Shown: positions 23,751-36,849 of the stretch, piece after piece
How positions within the stretch are numbered: the stretch's first letter is position 1
How the letters are laid out: every line of letters starts with the position of its first letter
NCBI GenBank assembly: GCA_038501625.1
Contig: JAZAYU010000037.1
Location: forward strand, 4,898,001 to 4,962,000
Reading direction: 5' to 3'
DNA: 64,000 bases
From: Corbicula japonica
Taxonomy: Eukaryota > Mollusca > Bivalvia > Venerida > Cyrenidae
Notes under the pieces: generated by a model
The model's input: only the letters and a program-made list of their open reading frames with translations
Database searches by the model: none
What the model was told of the DNA's origin: nothing
Position numbers and translations under genes: made by a program

Positions 23751-24110
23751 GAATGGAGTTTATATGTAGTCCCATTGTTGAAGCAACATTGAATCTCGTT
23801 TATACTTAAATTGCACTGGCCTTTCCTGTGCAGTAATCTGTTGCTTATGAGGTAAAGGGTTGTCTGTTTTCATGTGGTTGGTGCACCTTAGAACCTGGTT
23901 TAAAGCCCCAGTGGCAAATTGTTTTGCCACTGACCGTTCCAAGGCGGTATTCCCTCAGGTTTTCACTTTCGTCATTTGTTTGTGACGTCTATTTTGAAAC
24001 AGACCATGCTTTCTTCTCCTCTCTACTTTTGGCTGTGTGGTGAGGCTGTGTCCGCTGAGTGAGGCGATTCCTGATATGCTTATTTCAATGTTTCTATAAA
24101 ATGTTCTAAG
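23750..24110 (+). mobile_element. Diverged Penelope-family terminal region, opposite orientation
   Basis: The reverse complement of the 49350-49600 region: CCTTAGAACCTGGTTTAAAG, GCCACTGACCGTTCCAAGGC, TTTTGGCTGTGTGGTGAGGC and GCGATTCCTGATATGC. Element coding direction would be plus here. No frame survives. Confidence 0.75.
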
Positions 24111-24620
24111 TGGCAAATCCAAAGCGTGACTGAATAAAACTGGAAGCTATAATAACTGGGATATTTAAACCACCCATATCAAAATAGGCCTAAATAGTTT
24201 ACTTCATTTTGTTAGTAGTACTGTAACAAGACATATCTTTAAAAAAGATAAACGGCGTTGATGGAAAAGATTTATATATACATGTTTATAAGAAAGAAAG
24301 AAATACAGAGAGGCAAAGCAGACACAGTTTAGTTATTTTATTTTATTTGTTATAGCTGTTGACGAACCATCCCTGCCTTCTTAGTATGACTTAGAGATTA
24401 AGCGACCAAATCATGACAACTCATAAATTTGTTGAAAGTGTCTTTCAAAAAATATTGAAGCTGTTGCAACAATTTCATTCAGTGATAACAAGTCGATTTA
24501 AGAAGCAAAATATTCAGTTTCAATAAAATACCTCGTGTAGAGTGAGAATTCAAGATGAATAAATGTCCTTGACATTTAATAAATATAAATAATAACAGCC
24601 TGTTACAAGAGCGAAATCTA
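24111..24620. other. No gene recognised
   Basis: AT-rich spacer. Nothing beyond short chance frames. Confidence 0.35.
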
Positions 24621-24730
24621 CCAACTTGTACGTATATTAACTTTAAAAAAGTGTCCGTCCTGAGTATTGAACCCGGGGCCTCCGCTTGACAGGCGAGAGT
24701 GTTAGCCACTACACTACAATGACCTTGTAT
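24480..24730 (-). repeat. tRNA-Asp-derived SINE or tRNA pseudogene
   Basis: On the minus strand from 24726 a tRNA-like head contains a good A box (TAGTGTAGTGG), an anticodon arm with CCTGTCAAGCG (GTC, aspartate) and a good B box (GGTTCAATACT). The acceptor and T stems do not pair well, so it is not a functional tRNA. A tail with no tRNA similarity follows toward lower coordinates; its 3' limit is uncertain. A pol III-transcribed SINE head is the likeliest reading. Confidence 0.55.
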
Positions 24731-25025
24731 TTCGTACTTGAAATTAACAATCAGTATCAAAGGAACTAGAATCTATTTGATTTTCCGCCGCATAATAATA
24801 AAAATCCCACTAGATACCTCTCAACCCTGCTAGATGCCTCTCTGGTGTAAATAGCTACCAATCGAAATAGTTTATTTCATTTTCCCTCTGCATAATAAGA
24901 GAATACGAGTATTATTTACAACATTTCATTGGTCGAAAAACTAGGTCAAAAGTGAGCTTAGACAGTTAACGCCGAAAAAAAAGTTTTTATCGTGCTAAAC
25001 GACAGAGGCGAGAATCCAAAACCTG

Positions 25026-25178
25026 GGCCCAAGATCATAAAACTAAAACCGGAGAAAAGTCTCAAATCTCAAGCATCTGATTGGCTGAAATGACGACGAA
25101 AATGACCGTCGCCATTTCAGCCAATCAGATACTTGAGATTTGAGACTGGTCTCAAGCTCAGATTTATTATCTTGGGCC
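25026..25178. mobile_element. Palindromic MITE, 'GGCTGAAGGTTATAAA' family, copy 2
   Basis: Starts GGGCCCAAGATCATAAAACT and ends TTATTATCTTGGGCC. The interior pair TCAAGCATCTGATTGGCTGA and CAGCCAATCAGATACTTGAG forms a long hairpin. Confidence 0.7.
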
Positions 25179-26210
25179 TTTATTGTTACCTCTAAGGAAT
25201 GGTTACTCTGTTTTTGAAGTTACAGAATAGCTGCTATTCATTGCTTCCCTTACTGAGTGCGTTACTTGTGGAAGGTGCGTGTGTGCGAGATGTTATATTA
25301 TCAATACAATTTACACAGTTTAAGTTCTAAAATGACACATTGATCATCCTGGGCATTTTGTTTTGACATTCTGGTATGTGAGCCAAAAGGGTCAATAAAT
25401 GACAGACAAAACTTCGAACATTATTGGTGGTTTTACTAAAAAATGATGACCAATTCAGTTGAACAATAAAAGAATAAAATAAAATACGGAGAAATGCGAG
25501 TGCATGTATATTAAACGAATTGAGCAGGTTTGTAACGCTTTATATCAAGTCCAATGTTTTGTTACTAGACAGTGTTGTATAGTTGACCACTTTTTGAAGA
25601 GTTGTCCTATTTTCTAATCAAAGTCAAGTACTGGTAATTTCCGAAGTTTCAAACTCGAAAGTGCCACCAAAACAAAAACTATATATACACAAACGTTTAT
25701 TAACAATAAATTAGAATAACAAACCACTAAAAGAGTGTCACACTAAAAAATTAGCAAACAATAGTACATTTCATGTATAAGAACATTAAATGCAAAATAC
25801 CCTGAACAAATTGAAAGACTTGGAAGCCCTGAAACAATCTATTTACACAACGAACCTAGAAAAACGCAAATTCGATGGATGGATGAATGGATGGATGGTT
25901 GGATACATGCTACCCATATACCTATTTGTACTTGCTACAAGAGGATTGTGCTAGTTTCTGATTTAAAAACCTGGTAAATTTAAAATGAGCACCGTAAGCA
26001 TGAATCGTTGATTCCAGGCCATATTAGTCCATCACAAGTATTATTTTCCTTTGAAATTTTCTCTAACCATTCTAATTTAAACGTCAACAATGTAAACAGT
26101 GCGCCCCTAAACGTCAACAATGTAAACAGTGCGCAAGTAAAAATCATAATGTTATAAAACTGGAAACTACTACATTTCGTTTTTACACATCATTGCAAAC
26201 ATGCCTACTT
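25179..26210. other. Gene-poor stretch with small repeats
   Basis: A GATG-type microsatellite lies at 25874-25902. A 30-bp tandem pair (CCTAAACGTCAACAATGTAA followed by ACAGTGCGCC) lies at about 26076-26135. No gene signal. Confidence 0.4.
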
Positions 26211-26213
26211 TAA

Positions 26214-26452
26214 CCCTTTCCTCCATAGACACACTTTTATTGCATGGGCGAACAGTTTATACATAGATCAGCCGGCACATCCGTGTCGTCTGATCAAGAT
26301 CTAAAATGTTCGCTTTTTGGCTCATTAGGACATTTCTGACCCTAATGCGACCAGTGCAGATCCTGATCAGACGGCACGGTACGGATGTGCTGGCTGATCT
26401 GGATCTACACTGGTCGCACGTGTGTAAAAATGCGTATATATGGAGGAAAGGG
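26214..26452. mobile_element. TTAA MITE copy 3
   Basis: Full-length copy, CCCTTTCCTCCATAGAC to TATGGAGGAAAGG, flanked by TTAA at 26210-26213 and 26453-26456. It lies about 130 bp beyond the stop codon of the class V aminotransferase-like gene. Confidence 0.8.
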
Positions 26453-26579
26453 TTAATAAATATCAACTTCTTTCGCACGTGACTCATTGTCTTCAGTCAC
26501 TGATTTGCTTTTATCATGTTAACAGTGTTGTCTCTACTCCTTAACTTTAACGAAGTCTCAAGATATAAGTGTAGAACGG

Positions 26580-29500
26580 TTATGTTATTTTTGGCAAAGC
26601 CATCCTCGATTTCAGGTTCTTTTGTGGATAAGGTGTATTCTTGTTGCTGTACATTGAGTCTCTGTCTCTGAGGAAACGTGTGTCTTCAGATTTTCTCGGA
26701 GATTTAGAATATGACATTTTCATACTTCCATCCAGTGACCTAGAGTATTGTGTTCTGGATCGAAACTTTTCAGTTCTGTCAGTGTCACATTCCTCGCAAA
26801 TTTCATCAAGATTCAACTTTCCAACTTTATAATCCTTCACATTTTCTGCATATTTCTGGCTTCCGGTTTCGTCGATACCCGGTACATAAGAAACATTACT
26901 ACGGTATGTTTCTGGCGCAGAATCAGTCTCCTTGACACGACTGTCGACTCGTGGAGTCATTATCTGCTTGTATCGTCTAACTTTCTTTGCACCTACAACA
27001 AGAGTATATTAAACTAACACCTTTATCAACCCAAATTGTTTACAAATACCACAATAATCCTACTAAAACAGTAAACAACCCATCCTCTCAGTATTGCTCT
27101 CTACCTTTTGGCTGTGTGGGGAGGATGTGTCTTCTTGATGTGGCCATTCCTGATATGCGTAATTACCTCTTTTATTGTTTTCCTTCGGTTGTCTATGCAG
27201 TCTGGTATGTATTTGGATTCAGTAAACCAGTTGTAGCTAGTTCTATATCACCTATTTTTACATAAATGACAGCCGTGTTCATTTTTATTTCATGGTCATA
27301 ATTTACATTTTCAGTCATAAAATAACGAGGATGACAAAATCTGAATTTGTATCAATAGGGAGGGTAACTGGCATTGCATGGCGTGTCGCTGTCACCGTAC
27401 GGGTTCGCTCCCCAGTATGGCGCTATATCATTTAAACTTTGTTACAATAGCATTTAGTTCTTGTTACCTGTAGTAAGGTCAGAAGCTTCTTGCGGTGACA
27501 GGAACCAGCGAAGTTTTCTTTTATCTTTTGGGATTAACTCGTGCAATTTCTTCGAGGCTGTAGATACACGTGCCTGTAAAGATATTATATTATTTAGGAT
27601 TATTTTCATTCACAGTTAACTGCATTATTTTATATATCCATTTTTTTAAAATATCATATGAATTTCCAAAAAAAGTGATCAGACTAGTGGATAGTAACAA
27701 CAATTTTTGTTTGACGGCTGACGTAAAAATTCGCCACGTCATTCGACTGAGTGGTTATATTATTACTGTGCCTTTACCGTAATGAATTCCTATGAATTTT
27801 GTCTTCGTCTTAGTCAGAACTAGGAGGCACAAATGTTTTTCTAGATGCAAGATTTCCAGAAAGGGTGGGGGTATGTTTAGAAAGTTGCACAGTAAATTTA
27901 TAAATATTTGACCAAAATCCCAAAGGATATTTTATATTGCTACCCAAAACAGTGGTTCGAGCAACCCTCGTGTTTCGCGTCCGCCATTTCCACATATAAT
28001 ATATAAATAGATTTTTATCTTCAGTTTTTAACAGAAACTTTAGCTCGTTAACATAATGAAAATGTGTAACCTTTTTCGATACGGAAGTGTCCGTCAGCAG
28101 CATTTGTGCATCTTGTAACATCGCATCCAGTGTAATTTTACTTGACAGATCTGGTGGTTTCCGGTTCACGTGGAATTTCCCGCGATAATCTATATCCTCC
28201 AGGCTGAACAATTCCTCTTCCGGCTCTTCACCCTTGTAGACGAAAGCCCCGCTGTATGGGTTGAAAGTGTACTGAAACATAAAGTATACAATGTCACGTC
28301 ACGTATATAATGTCACGTTGTCCAAGAAGGAACAGACTTGAAAAAGGATTCGAAATAAAACGTACTTTACAAAAAGTGGAAAACGCAAATTAGAAATAGC
28401 CACATTCAGAAAACACCCCCTTACAGACACATCTTTACCACACCGCCACAAAGAACATTTTATGATTTTACTATGAATATTTTGCCAATTAAGTGCGAAA
28501 TGGGTTTGAAATTCAAGAGAGTGTAAAATGAAGAGCCATTACGTTTCCTCGATATAACAGGTAGGAACAGACAACATTTTTAAAGCTATATAAAAGATGT
28601 GGTTTTAAATTTAAAAGCCATAGCCACACATAGGTGTATACTTTTCTACAGACAAAGAACTTTTATTTGTGTGCTGGGGGGATGTCCACTAGTCACAGTT
28701 GCGTAGAAGCGGGATCGAAATCTGTTAACGCCCGACGATATGTCAATGAGTTTACATGAGAATAGTCTGACAATTTAACTCTACTTGGGTCAGATAGCAA
28801 ACATCGTGTTTTCGTCCCTACCAAGGGAAGAAGTTTCCAGCCATGTGTAGCTACCATGTCTACTGCATTGATGATGTAGTCTATAGTTTTGTCGTCGTAA
28901 AAGTATGGAAGATTCACACGCACGAAGCCAGGTCTGGAAGTTAAAACATTGTATTTAATAAATACATTAACTATAAAAAAAAGCAGAAACTCCGTCTGAT
29001 AGTGTTTTTCGTTCCACAAATAAATATAGCTACGTTACCTACGAAAGAAAATGTGGACCACCTAGGTCGTTTGCACTCGTAGAAGGCGGGGCAGGACTGA
29101 AAGCCATCAAATCAATAACTAAGAAAGAAATTAACTCCTTGGTGAGAAACCCCAATAGCATATTTGATAGCAGACAAAATAGTAATACTTTTATTTGTAT
29201 AGAAAGTAAGTGTAAAGTTGAATTAAAATTTGATTTAAAGTAGAACAATAGAAGACAGTGTGGTTTCATCGCTGTATCAAAAGTCAAATGTCGGCACCTA
29301 ATTTATCATTAATATAGATCATATTGTTATTGGTCAATAAAAAAAAGTTGTACCTCGTATATCGGTTATTTGGAAACTTAAATATAATTCGCCTGCTCCA
29401 GTCACTTATAATCAAAGAATGTATGGCACAAGGCTGTAAATAGAATTGCAATAATATTGTTCCTACCTCATGATTTTCATAGGATACTGGGGACAGCTCG

Positions 29501-32500
29501 GATCCATCCTGAAGTCAAATATAAAACATGAAAAAAAATTCATGAGCATATCAGTCTGCTTTGATGGATATAAAATGGAATAGCTTTAACGGTATAAAGG
29601 TGTTAGACCTGTAAATAGACTTCCTTACAGTATTACTATAGTAAACATGACATGTTTCAAAATGCTGGCAATCATATATTGTACCATTTGAAAGGGCTCA
29701 CTTACATGCTTTTGAAGCTAAGTGTTTCTACTGTCCATTTCCAGCAAGAAAAGTAGGGGTCATGCATCAATTAACAGAGATTTGGCACCAAAAAGCGGTG
29801 GTCTGTTTTTTCACTTCTGTGTGAACTTCAAAACTGTGTTACATATGCCATCCTAAAACCAGGGCCTTTTTTCATATATTGCATTCCAAACAAAAATTTG
29901 CAATCAGCGTGTCAGTAAAAGCATGTTATTTACTAAACATGTTCCTGTTCCTTTTAGGCAATACTAGCCATTTAATGCCCCCAAAAGGCAAACAAATTGG
30001 GACTATTTAGTGTCAGCCATTGTCTGATAGCCCGAGTAGAGTAGAAACATGCTTTGGACTATTTACAGGTAATTTACATAAAACAGTTCGAATGGTCATC
30101 TAAGAGAGCAGAAAAGGCAATGAAAGGACTTCACATTTACTATATAATCCACTATTACAACTAGCTTGAATTTTACGTGTATGGTAACAATCGGTTTCTT
30201 TTGAATCATCACATTCACGTTTTCGCTATATTTCTTTAAGAAAACGTACAATAGCACGCCGTTGTGGTCTTCCACTTACCCAGGTTGATTATTTGTAAAC
30301 CACTTCAGTCGTTTCGACATTGGTTCGGATATTCCTAGCAGATCCTAAAGTGAACAAAGAGAAAGTTGATTAATATTGATGTAATGTAAGAAAGCAAAAA
30401 TCAGCAAAATTGGAACATGATTGTTTTGAAACATCAAAACATGGCTATCTCATTAGCCTCTATACGAATTTTATTGCATGCATGTCCGGTGTAGATCAGC
30501 CGGCGCGTCCGTGCCGTCTGATCTGGATCTACACTGGTTCTGCGCTTCTTGATAATGACTCTAATTAAGCTAACAGTGAAGATCCTGATCACAGATATGT
30601 CGGTTGATCTGAATCTACACTGTTTGACATTCGATAACATTCATATTCCTTGAAGTAAAATACTACAGTGCAAGGAATTGCCACAAGTCACACGAATTGC
30701 AGTTCTATACAAAGAAATTCTATAGTCAATCTTACATGTCCGTATGGTGCAGCGCATGCGCACCCACCACGTGACTGAATTCCGAAGAGGTCATTAAGAA
30801 GAGTGGCGATAAAGTTGTGATGCACAAATTTCCCAGTTTCATCGTTCAGTACAATAAAAGAGAAGATTGTCACCCTAGCTACAGTGTGGCTCCCAAGTAT
30901 AACAAGGTTTGGATTCCGCTCCCATACAGAAAATGCTCGGCTGTAATGGAAGTAGATCTGTGTGGTGCAATAACTGAACTGTGAAAGATTAGGCCTACGT
31001 GTATCATGATTTTTCTATAATAAAAATTCCACTCAATTCTTGAACTGTATCAGTCTGCTTTAATGAATATTATGCTATTTTCAAAAATGTTAAAGTAGTG
31101 ATGTCATGTCAAATTAGCTAGTTGTGTTTAAAGAAAATGACTACTAATTAACATAAAGATTTGAGAAATGCATGTATACAGCCTGTTTGTTTTTTGTCGT
31201 ATGCTGAAAACAAGGCTGCTTCGTGTAAACACAAAACTTATAGCTGCAAACATCATAAATGTCAACAATATGCAGTTTTACAGAACTTGAACAGCCTTAC
31301 ATACCAGCATAAGTCTTCGTCTCTAGCGAATATCAGTTTCTCCGTTACTGCTGCTTTCAGTTGGAAGGCCAGGCCCGTCCGTATGGACTCTATAATAGCC
31401 GGAGTGCCACCCTCCTCGCGTTCCTCGATGTCAGTGCTGTAGTGGTGCATTTCCCGAGAAACCTGGAATCAAACAACGCACACAAACTGAAGCCGGGAAT
31501 CAGGAAATCTCAATCAAACATCGTAAACATACGGATGTGGCGGGATTTAGGAAACCAGACTTTACACCTGAACACGGTTTAACCTTGTTCTCAGCACAAG
31601 TCGTGCGAAATGTCTCTCACTTCCTTTTTACTGGTACAACGAAATTTAAGTAATACATTAATAATTTTATAATGCTTGAATCATTAAAATAAATCAGCAA
31701 AATGATCTCTTCATTTAGTTTTATTTGTTTATTGTATATACAATGGCAATCTGATTTAAAATATATGTTTAGACTTACATAAACGACGGTGCCACCGCCG
31801 ACCCGATCGGGTACTTGGTTCTTAAACATCCACTTCTTTGCAATAACCACCCCTGGAGATCCCGGTCCTCCAACAAACTTGTGCGGACTTATGAATACAG
31901 CATCCTTGTAACTAGGGTGCAAACAAAACAATATTTAACTAAAAAGGACGACAAAAATATCTATGCTTGAAACGTAACTTCATATTAAGGTGAGAAACGA
32001 TATATAACGTTGCCGCACATATTTTAATAACGGTCGTGTGAAAATGTCTTGGTTTTTGAGCGGTTGAACGAAACAGAAACTAAGGTAAATGCGCAACTGC
32101 GGTGAACAGGTCCTTGCAGTATGGATATGTATAGAGAAAACAACGGAACGAAACGAGAGGTTGAATGCCAGGTACCTTGCATATTAATTCACGCGTATTA
32201 TCGTTAAGTGTTCAAGTTAATTTTAGTTGGCAACAATTTTATCAACGTCAAAGTTATAGTAACAGTTATGGTTTTCGACATATCGCTTTGAGATATTAAG
32301 ATATACAATTGCAACAAGTTTGAAAGCTGTAGATTTAGTAGTTTGCAAGATATTTTGAACTGCTATGCCGACGAATAACTGAATATAATAGCCCGACAAA
32401 TTCTTCTAAAATACGACTTAGCAGAAAGACTTCATTCTAGAGGAGACTGACCTTGTTTTCGAAGAGTTCATATCGATATCCAGATAGGGGCCGCCCCCGG

Positions 32501-35500
32501 CATAGTCGAAGGCAACAAGGGCCCCGTTCTGATGGGCGACACGGGAGACGGCGTCTGTGTCAGTTATAATTCCAGTAACATTGCTTGCGGCTGACACACA
32601 GACTAACATATGACGCCTCTTGTCTTTCCAAAACTGAAAAAAAATCATCAAAATACTCGTACTAGTGCACTAACAATATTTTTAACTGGACTTACACACA
32701 GAGCAATACAGACAATAAACAATCAACCATAACCGTTTTGAAACATATTAAAATATAGTTTGTTGTTGTTTTGTTGTTACTGTTATTTTTGTCGTATTAT
32801 ATTCGGCGTGATACAAGCTACTTATCGTCTTTATTGTTTGTCTATGTGCTCTCGGATTCAATTTTGTAACTCCTAGCAGTGTTTTTCCATTGTCCGATGC
32901 GCCGTTAGGCTGGGTGATCAACGTACCTTAAGTTCTGCTGCTAGGTGGTCTATATCAATAGAACCATCGGCTCTATCTCGTATACGTACAACCTGCAAAA
33001 TAACGAGGTTTGTTGGATTACAAGATCTTCAAAATTCTCTGCCATTAACCAAGGATCAAACAAACATATAATCCTTCTCTATATTTATACATTACTATAT
33101 AGCCATGTTATCAAAATCAAACTGAAACGGGTTTTGAACGATTCGTCATTCATGCACGCGAAGACGCCACATAACGTCTAGATAAAATGACCTACAAACA
33201 AAAGCTAACTATGTATATTCGGAAAACGTGTAGAAAACGCAGCCTTCCTACACCACGCACTGTCAGTTAAAAGAGAGAAATGGAGAGAATATGATAATAA
33301 TATGACTGATAATATTAAACTTATTTGCCATTGGTGGTTTAAACCAGGATCTAAGGTGAACACTTTTCACACTTGCTCTGTCATGTTCTCATATTAACAA
33401 ACATGTACAAGCTGCCTCGGTGAATTAACCTAAACCCACTAAACTATAGGATAGTGTTGCATGCAAAACAGGCAAAACAGAAGTAGTCAGTTTCATTGTT
33501 AAGCCAAATGAGTAGGTACATAATGAGAACACACGGAGTTCAATCTAAAAGATTTCGATGGCAGGAATAAAAGAAACCTTCATTTGCGTCCAAGATATGA
33601 AAATGCCACTTTGCTTAATAAGAAACTGTGTAAACCGCAGTCCGATTAAAATCATCTTCTGAAAAGCGCTACGCTAACATTTTGTTAGATCTGACTTCAG
33701 TAAGATAGTGTAAACTCAGTTTGGACACATTTCACTGTCTGATTGAGAGATACTTACTGTAGTTCCAAACTCTTTCCACAACAACATATTTGCGTGATGT
33801 TCATAAGGCCCAATGAAAACAACCTAAAACAAAATAAACATTTTGCAACATACATTTGTCTCAACAAATAAAGAAATACTAATTATATTATTATTTATCT
33901 TCCGGGTTTATATAGTGAATGCATTCAATTGTCCTTCAATATTTCTTTTAATAGCGAAACTTGCTGATAGCATGTATCTGCAGACAATCCTTCTGAAATT
34001 TGGTTCGTTTTCAGTAACTGAGTAAAAAAAAATTAAATGATTGCGTATACAAGAACATACTTAAATAATTCGTCAACGAAAAGTCATGCGCAATTTTAAA
34101 GAAAAATAGCTCAAGAGCAAACTAATTAACCCAATCTACAAGATCAAATATGGTTTACACATTAGTAACAAGATGAGTCGACATTTCGACAAGAAATTAC
34201 GCTTGGAGTGAACAAATATATAAACATCCACATATAAACTGACCGTTTCTTCTGCTACACGGGGTTGGTGGATTTTCAGTCCCCATGCTATCTTGTGTAA
34301 GCCGGCGGTAGCACCACTTCCAGTGAAGATTACCACGTCGTCCTTACCGGCATTCACGCATTTTTTGATAATCGATCTGCGAATCAAACATCTTTGTTTT
34401 AAACATTTAACCATGCAAGACAACGCAAAAAACAATTCCAATAAAATTGCTTTACACCGTAGTCAAGTTTGGTGAAATAATCTTTTGTGTAATAATTGAG
34501 AAAGATGGTAGACATTAGTCATCAGCGGTTATTAAAAACTATAACAAATTGAATCGAATTAGGAGGTGACTTTTCCGTTCGCCATGCATTCGTTTACAAA
34601 TCTCTGGTCAATAAAAAAGTTGTACCTTGCTTCCTCCCTGAACTTCCCTGTTTGTCTCGCGTTTCTCCCACTGTCGGAGTGTGTGTTGGCGTAGAACGGA
34701 CATACGAACGTACGGATATAGTCCTCGATAAACGACAGGGACCGCCCCGACGCAGTATAATCACAATACACAACTGCAAAAAAAAGAAGAAAAACCAAAA
34801 ATGAAACAAAAATCTATGCAGTGCTTCTTCTTGAAATGAAGGGGCTATAACTATGTTACGCTAACATCGGGTCTCCGGTTTTCATTTAACTACAGCATAT
34901 ACAAAGATTCTAAAATTTATTTATCTTTTCTATTAATTTTTATTTTACATTATTTTTCTTTTCTATTTATTTTAATTTTTCATTTAATGCTTTTCTTAAT
35001 GCCTTAATATTCGGTATTAAATTTGAGAGTACTGGTAGATCATTTAAATTATATTGTAAAACTATCTATGATCTATTCTCTATTGTATTTACCAAATATT
35101 TAGGCATTAATAAAGGCAGTTAATGAAATATCACCGAAATCAAATGCACACTTTCTTTTGGAAGAGAGAATAAATTATATATAAACTGCAGACGTAGTGC
35201 TTACTTCGCTTGGGTCCGAACGGTCCGGTTATGGTGATGTTGTTACCAATTACATTGTCCTGGATGTAGCCGAGGATAGGGTGATCCTCATATCTCACTT
35301 TACCCTCGCACTGTAAATAAACATTTCAACATCGCATAAGTAGTACAATGTCGTACCCCACGGAATATATCCACCCCATTAACATCTATATCAATATTCA
35401 AGTATCAAATATAATTTTCAATTCTTCGGACACTATCGGAATGTGAAGATTGCGGTCGAACATGCGAAACTTCAAAACCGCAATTTAAAGCTATTAACCA

Positions 35501-35713
35501 GACGTATGTAGCGTACAATAAATGTAATGTATTGAAGACAGCTGTCGTCATTGTGGAAATGTTCACGGAACGGAAACTGTGAAAAGACTTGAGCGTGCCG
35601 GTATCATGTTCAGTGGATCACGGGACTAGAACACCTGTGTACATACTGACAATCATACTGTCTAGTTGCTTTTTCGTGTATCGGCTTTATTTTTATTTCG
35701 ATAGTCTTTTGGC

Positions 35714-35769
<56 letters not shown>

Positions 35770-36654
35770 TGTATAGTGATTTACTTGGTTTAGCTGCTTT
35801 TTTATTTGGAAATTTAAATCAATTCGCAAAAAGCATATTAAATGTCAATGTACAAACTTTGGTATAAAGACACCACTATGCTGATAATATGTGGAAGCAT
35901 TAACTGATATACTTAAATGTAATTGACGTAAAATATTTCGCTAAAATACAAAAATTAAATACGCCATTTGATTTCAAAATAAGTATATAATAATAACAAT
36001 AAATTACGAAAGTCAGGCGATGCAAAGGCTACTGATGGGACGAGTAATAGACTGGTAAGAATGCCACAAATCCTAATGAACGTACTGTGTTTTGTCTTCG
36101 CAAGTCTGCTGAGGAGATCGGCAAGGAGAAACTCTCACACGATCCAGTAAGTGAGTTCTGAAATACAAAACATACAATAAAAACTTAAGTTATTTGCTTT
36201 TTTGAAAGCTGTCATAGCATAAAAACATAAAATACGGTAGTGTTTTGGGAAACCTTGCAAACTTCAGCTCGCATGAAAACACGGACCAGATACTACCCGG
36301 TATTTGAAATATGGCTTTAAAGAAGTTTTAAAATATTAAATTTAATTAGTCTTCAAGACACCGGGTCCCTACCTGTTCTCTGTTATTTGTATCATCTGCT
36401 TTGTCGTAACTTTCCTTTTCTGCTTCTTCCAATTCATGTTTCTCAGCACTTTCGACATCTCCCGCATCCCGTTTGTCGTCTCCATCATTGTGTGTTTTGT
36501 TTGCATCTTCTCCCGGCTCCGCTGGACTTTCTACTTTCACTTTCACATTTTTGAAGCCTCCTCCGACACGCTTCTTGACTGTCTTGTATCCATTCTCATC
36601 AACGAGGCCTTCTGTGATGTCGATGACAGACTTTGTTGATTTGCTCATTGTCAA
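26580..36654 (-). CDS. Class V aminotransferase / cysteine desulfurase-like protein, 17 exons, 851 aa
   Basis: Exons in transcript order: 36654-36373, 36157-36086, 35310-35205, 34773-34626, 34376-34244, 33823-33758, 32992-32927, 32633-32452, 31911-31779, 31462-31305, 30940-30736, 30344-30280, 29508-29467, 28933-28756, 28271-28071, 27573-27468 and 26992-26580. Lengths sum to 2556 nt with every phase consistent. A charged, probably disordered N-terminus (1-118) precedes a PLP fold: VIFTGSGATAG, GPYEHHAN (about 252-259), AFDYAGGG with the pyridine-binding Asp about 334, SPHKFVGGPGSPG with the Schiff-base Lys about 363, EEREEGGTPA, and QSRGGCACAAPYG with cysteines about 509 and 511 in the desulfurase catalytic loop. 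These are hallmarks of NifS/SufS-like class V enzymes. The C-terminal 240 or so residues end in a low-complexity Ser/Arg/Lys tail and are not a known domain to me. The exon 14 donor (CAT|GTAAAC) and exon 15 donor (AAG|GTTACA) are the weakest. Substrate is unknown. Confidence 0.88.
27100..27170 (+). mobile_element. Short Penelope-family terminal fragment in an intron
   Basis: TTTTGGCTGTGTGGGGAGGA followed by GTGGCCATTCCTGATATGCG is the reverse complement of the element end near 49360-49410. It lies in the intron between the last two exons of the aminotransferase-like gene. Confidence 0.6.
28370..28445 (-). mobile_element. Short Penelope-family terminal fragment in an intron
   Basis: AAATAGCCACATTCAGAAAA and the following CACC-rich run match the start of the terminal repeat (ATCGCCACATTCAGAAAA). 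Very short; the only sign of the insertion here. Confidence 0.45.
29300..30270. other. Intronic sequence
   Basis: Apart from the 42-bp exon at 29467-29508, this is intron of the aminotransferase-like gene. No nested gene or clear repeat was seen. Confidence 0.5.
30455..30640. mobile_element. TTAA MITE family, diverged copy 4 (intronic)
   Basis: Contains GGTGTAGATCAGCCGGCGCG, TGCCGTCTGATCTGGATCTA and a closing TGATCTGAATCTACACTG, in the order of the family. Termini are eroded. It lies in an intron of the aminotransferase-like gene. Confidence 0.65.
33290..33620 (-). mobile_element. Diverged Penelope-family fragment (intronic)
   Basis: GCCATTGGTGGTTTAAACCA, TCACACTTGCTCTGTCATGT, GTGTTGCATGCAAAAC and CAGGAATAAAAGAAAC follow the order of 49530-49810. 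It lies in an intron of the aminotransferase-like gene. Confidence 0.6.
35719..35767. repeat. (CT)n microsatellite
   Basis: An uninterrupted run of about 24 CT dinucleotides in an intron of the aminotransferase-like gene. Confidence 0.95.
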
Positions 36655-36807
36655 ACACTACAATAATAATCAAGTCCTATTCGAGTAAAGCTTCGAGTAA
36701 ATTTTTAAACTCTTATGGGTATAAAAAAGAAAATTCACAGCAATGATTTAATTAACTTTTATAATCAGCATAAATCAAAAGCTGCTCTCTTCATGAAGCA
36801 AACGATC

Positions 36808-36830
36808 CTTTTATACTGGAATCACACGTG
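36808..36830 (-). promoter_or_regulatory. TATA box and E-box upstream of the aminotransferase-like gene
   Basis: Minus-strand TATAAAAGG at 36816-36808 lies about 155 bp before the ATG at 36654. It would place transcription start near 36780 and give a 5'UTR of about 125 nt without a further intron. A CACGTG E-box lies just upstream at about 36825-36830. This is a sequence-only prediction. Confidence 0.5.
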
Positions 36831-36849
36831 ATCTTAAAAATTTCCCGGC

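Noticed and set aside
27360..27425. Possible tRNA-derived sequence with GGGTTCGCTCCCCAG
   Set aside because: The B box departs from consensus, no A box is convincing, and no cloverleaf can be drawn.
31617..31780. Extension of exon 9 of the aminotransferase-like gene into the intron
   Set aside because: A good donor (TAT|GTAAGT) ends the exon at 31779, and the extension has lysine/isoleucine-rich intron character; the next exon joins in phase.
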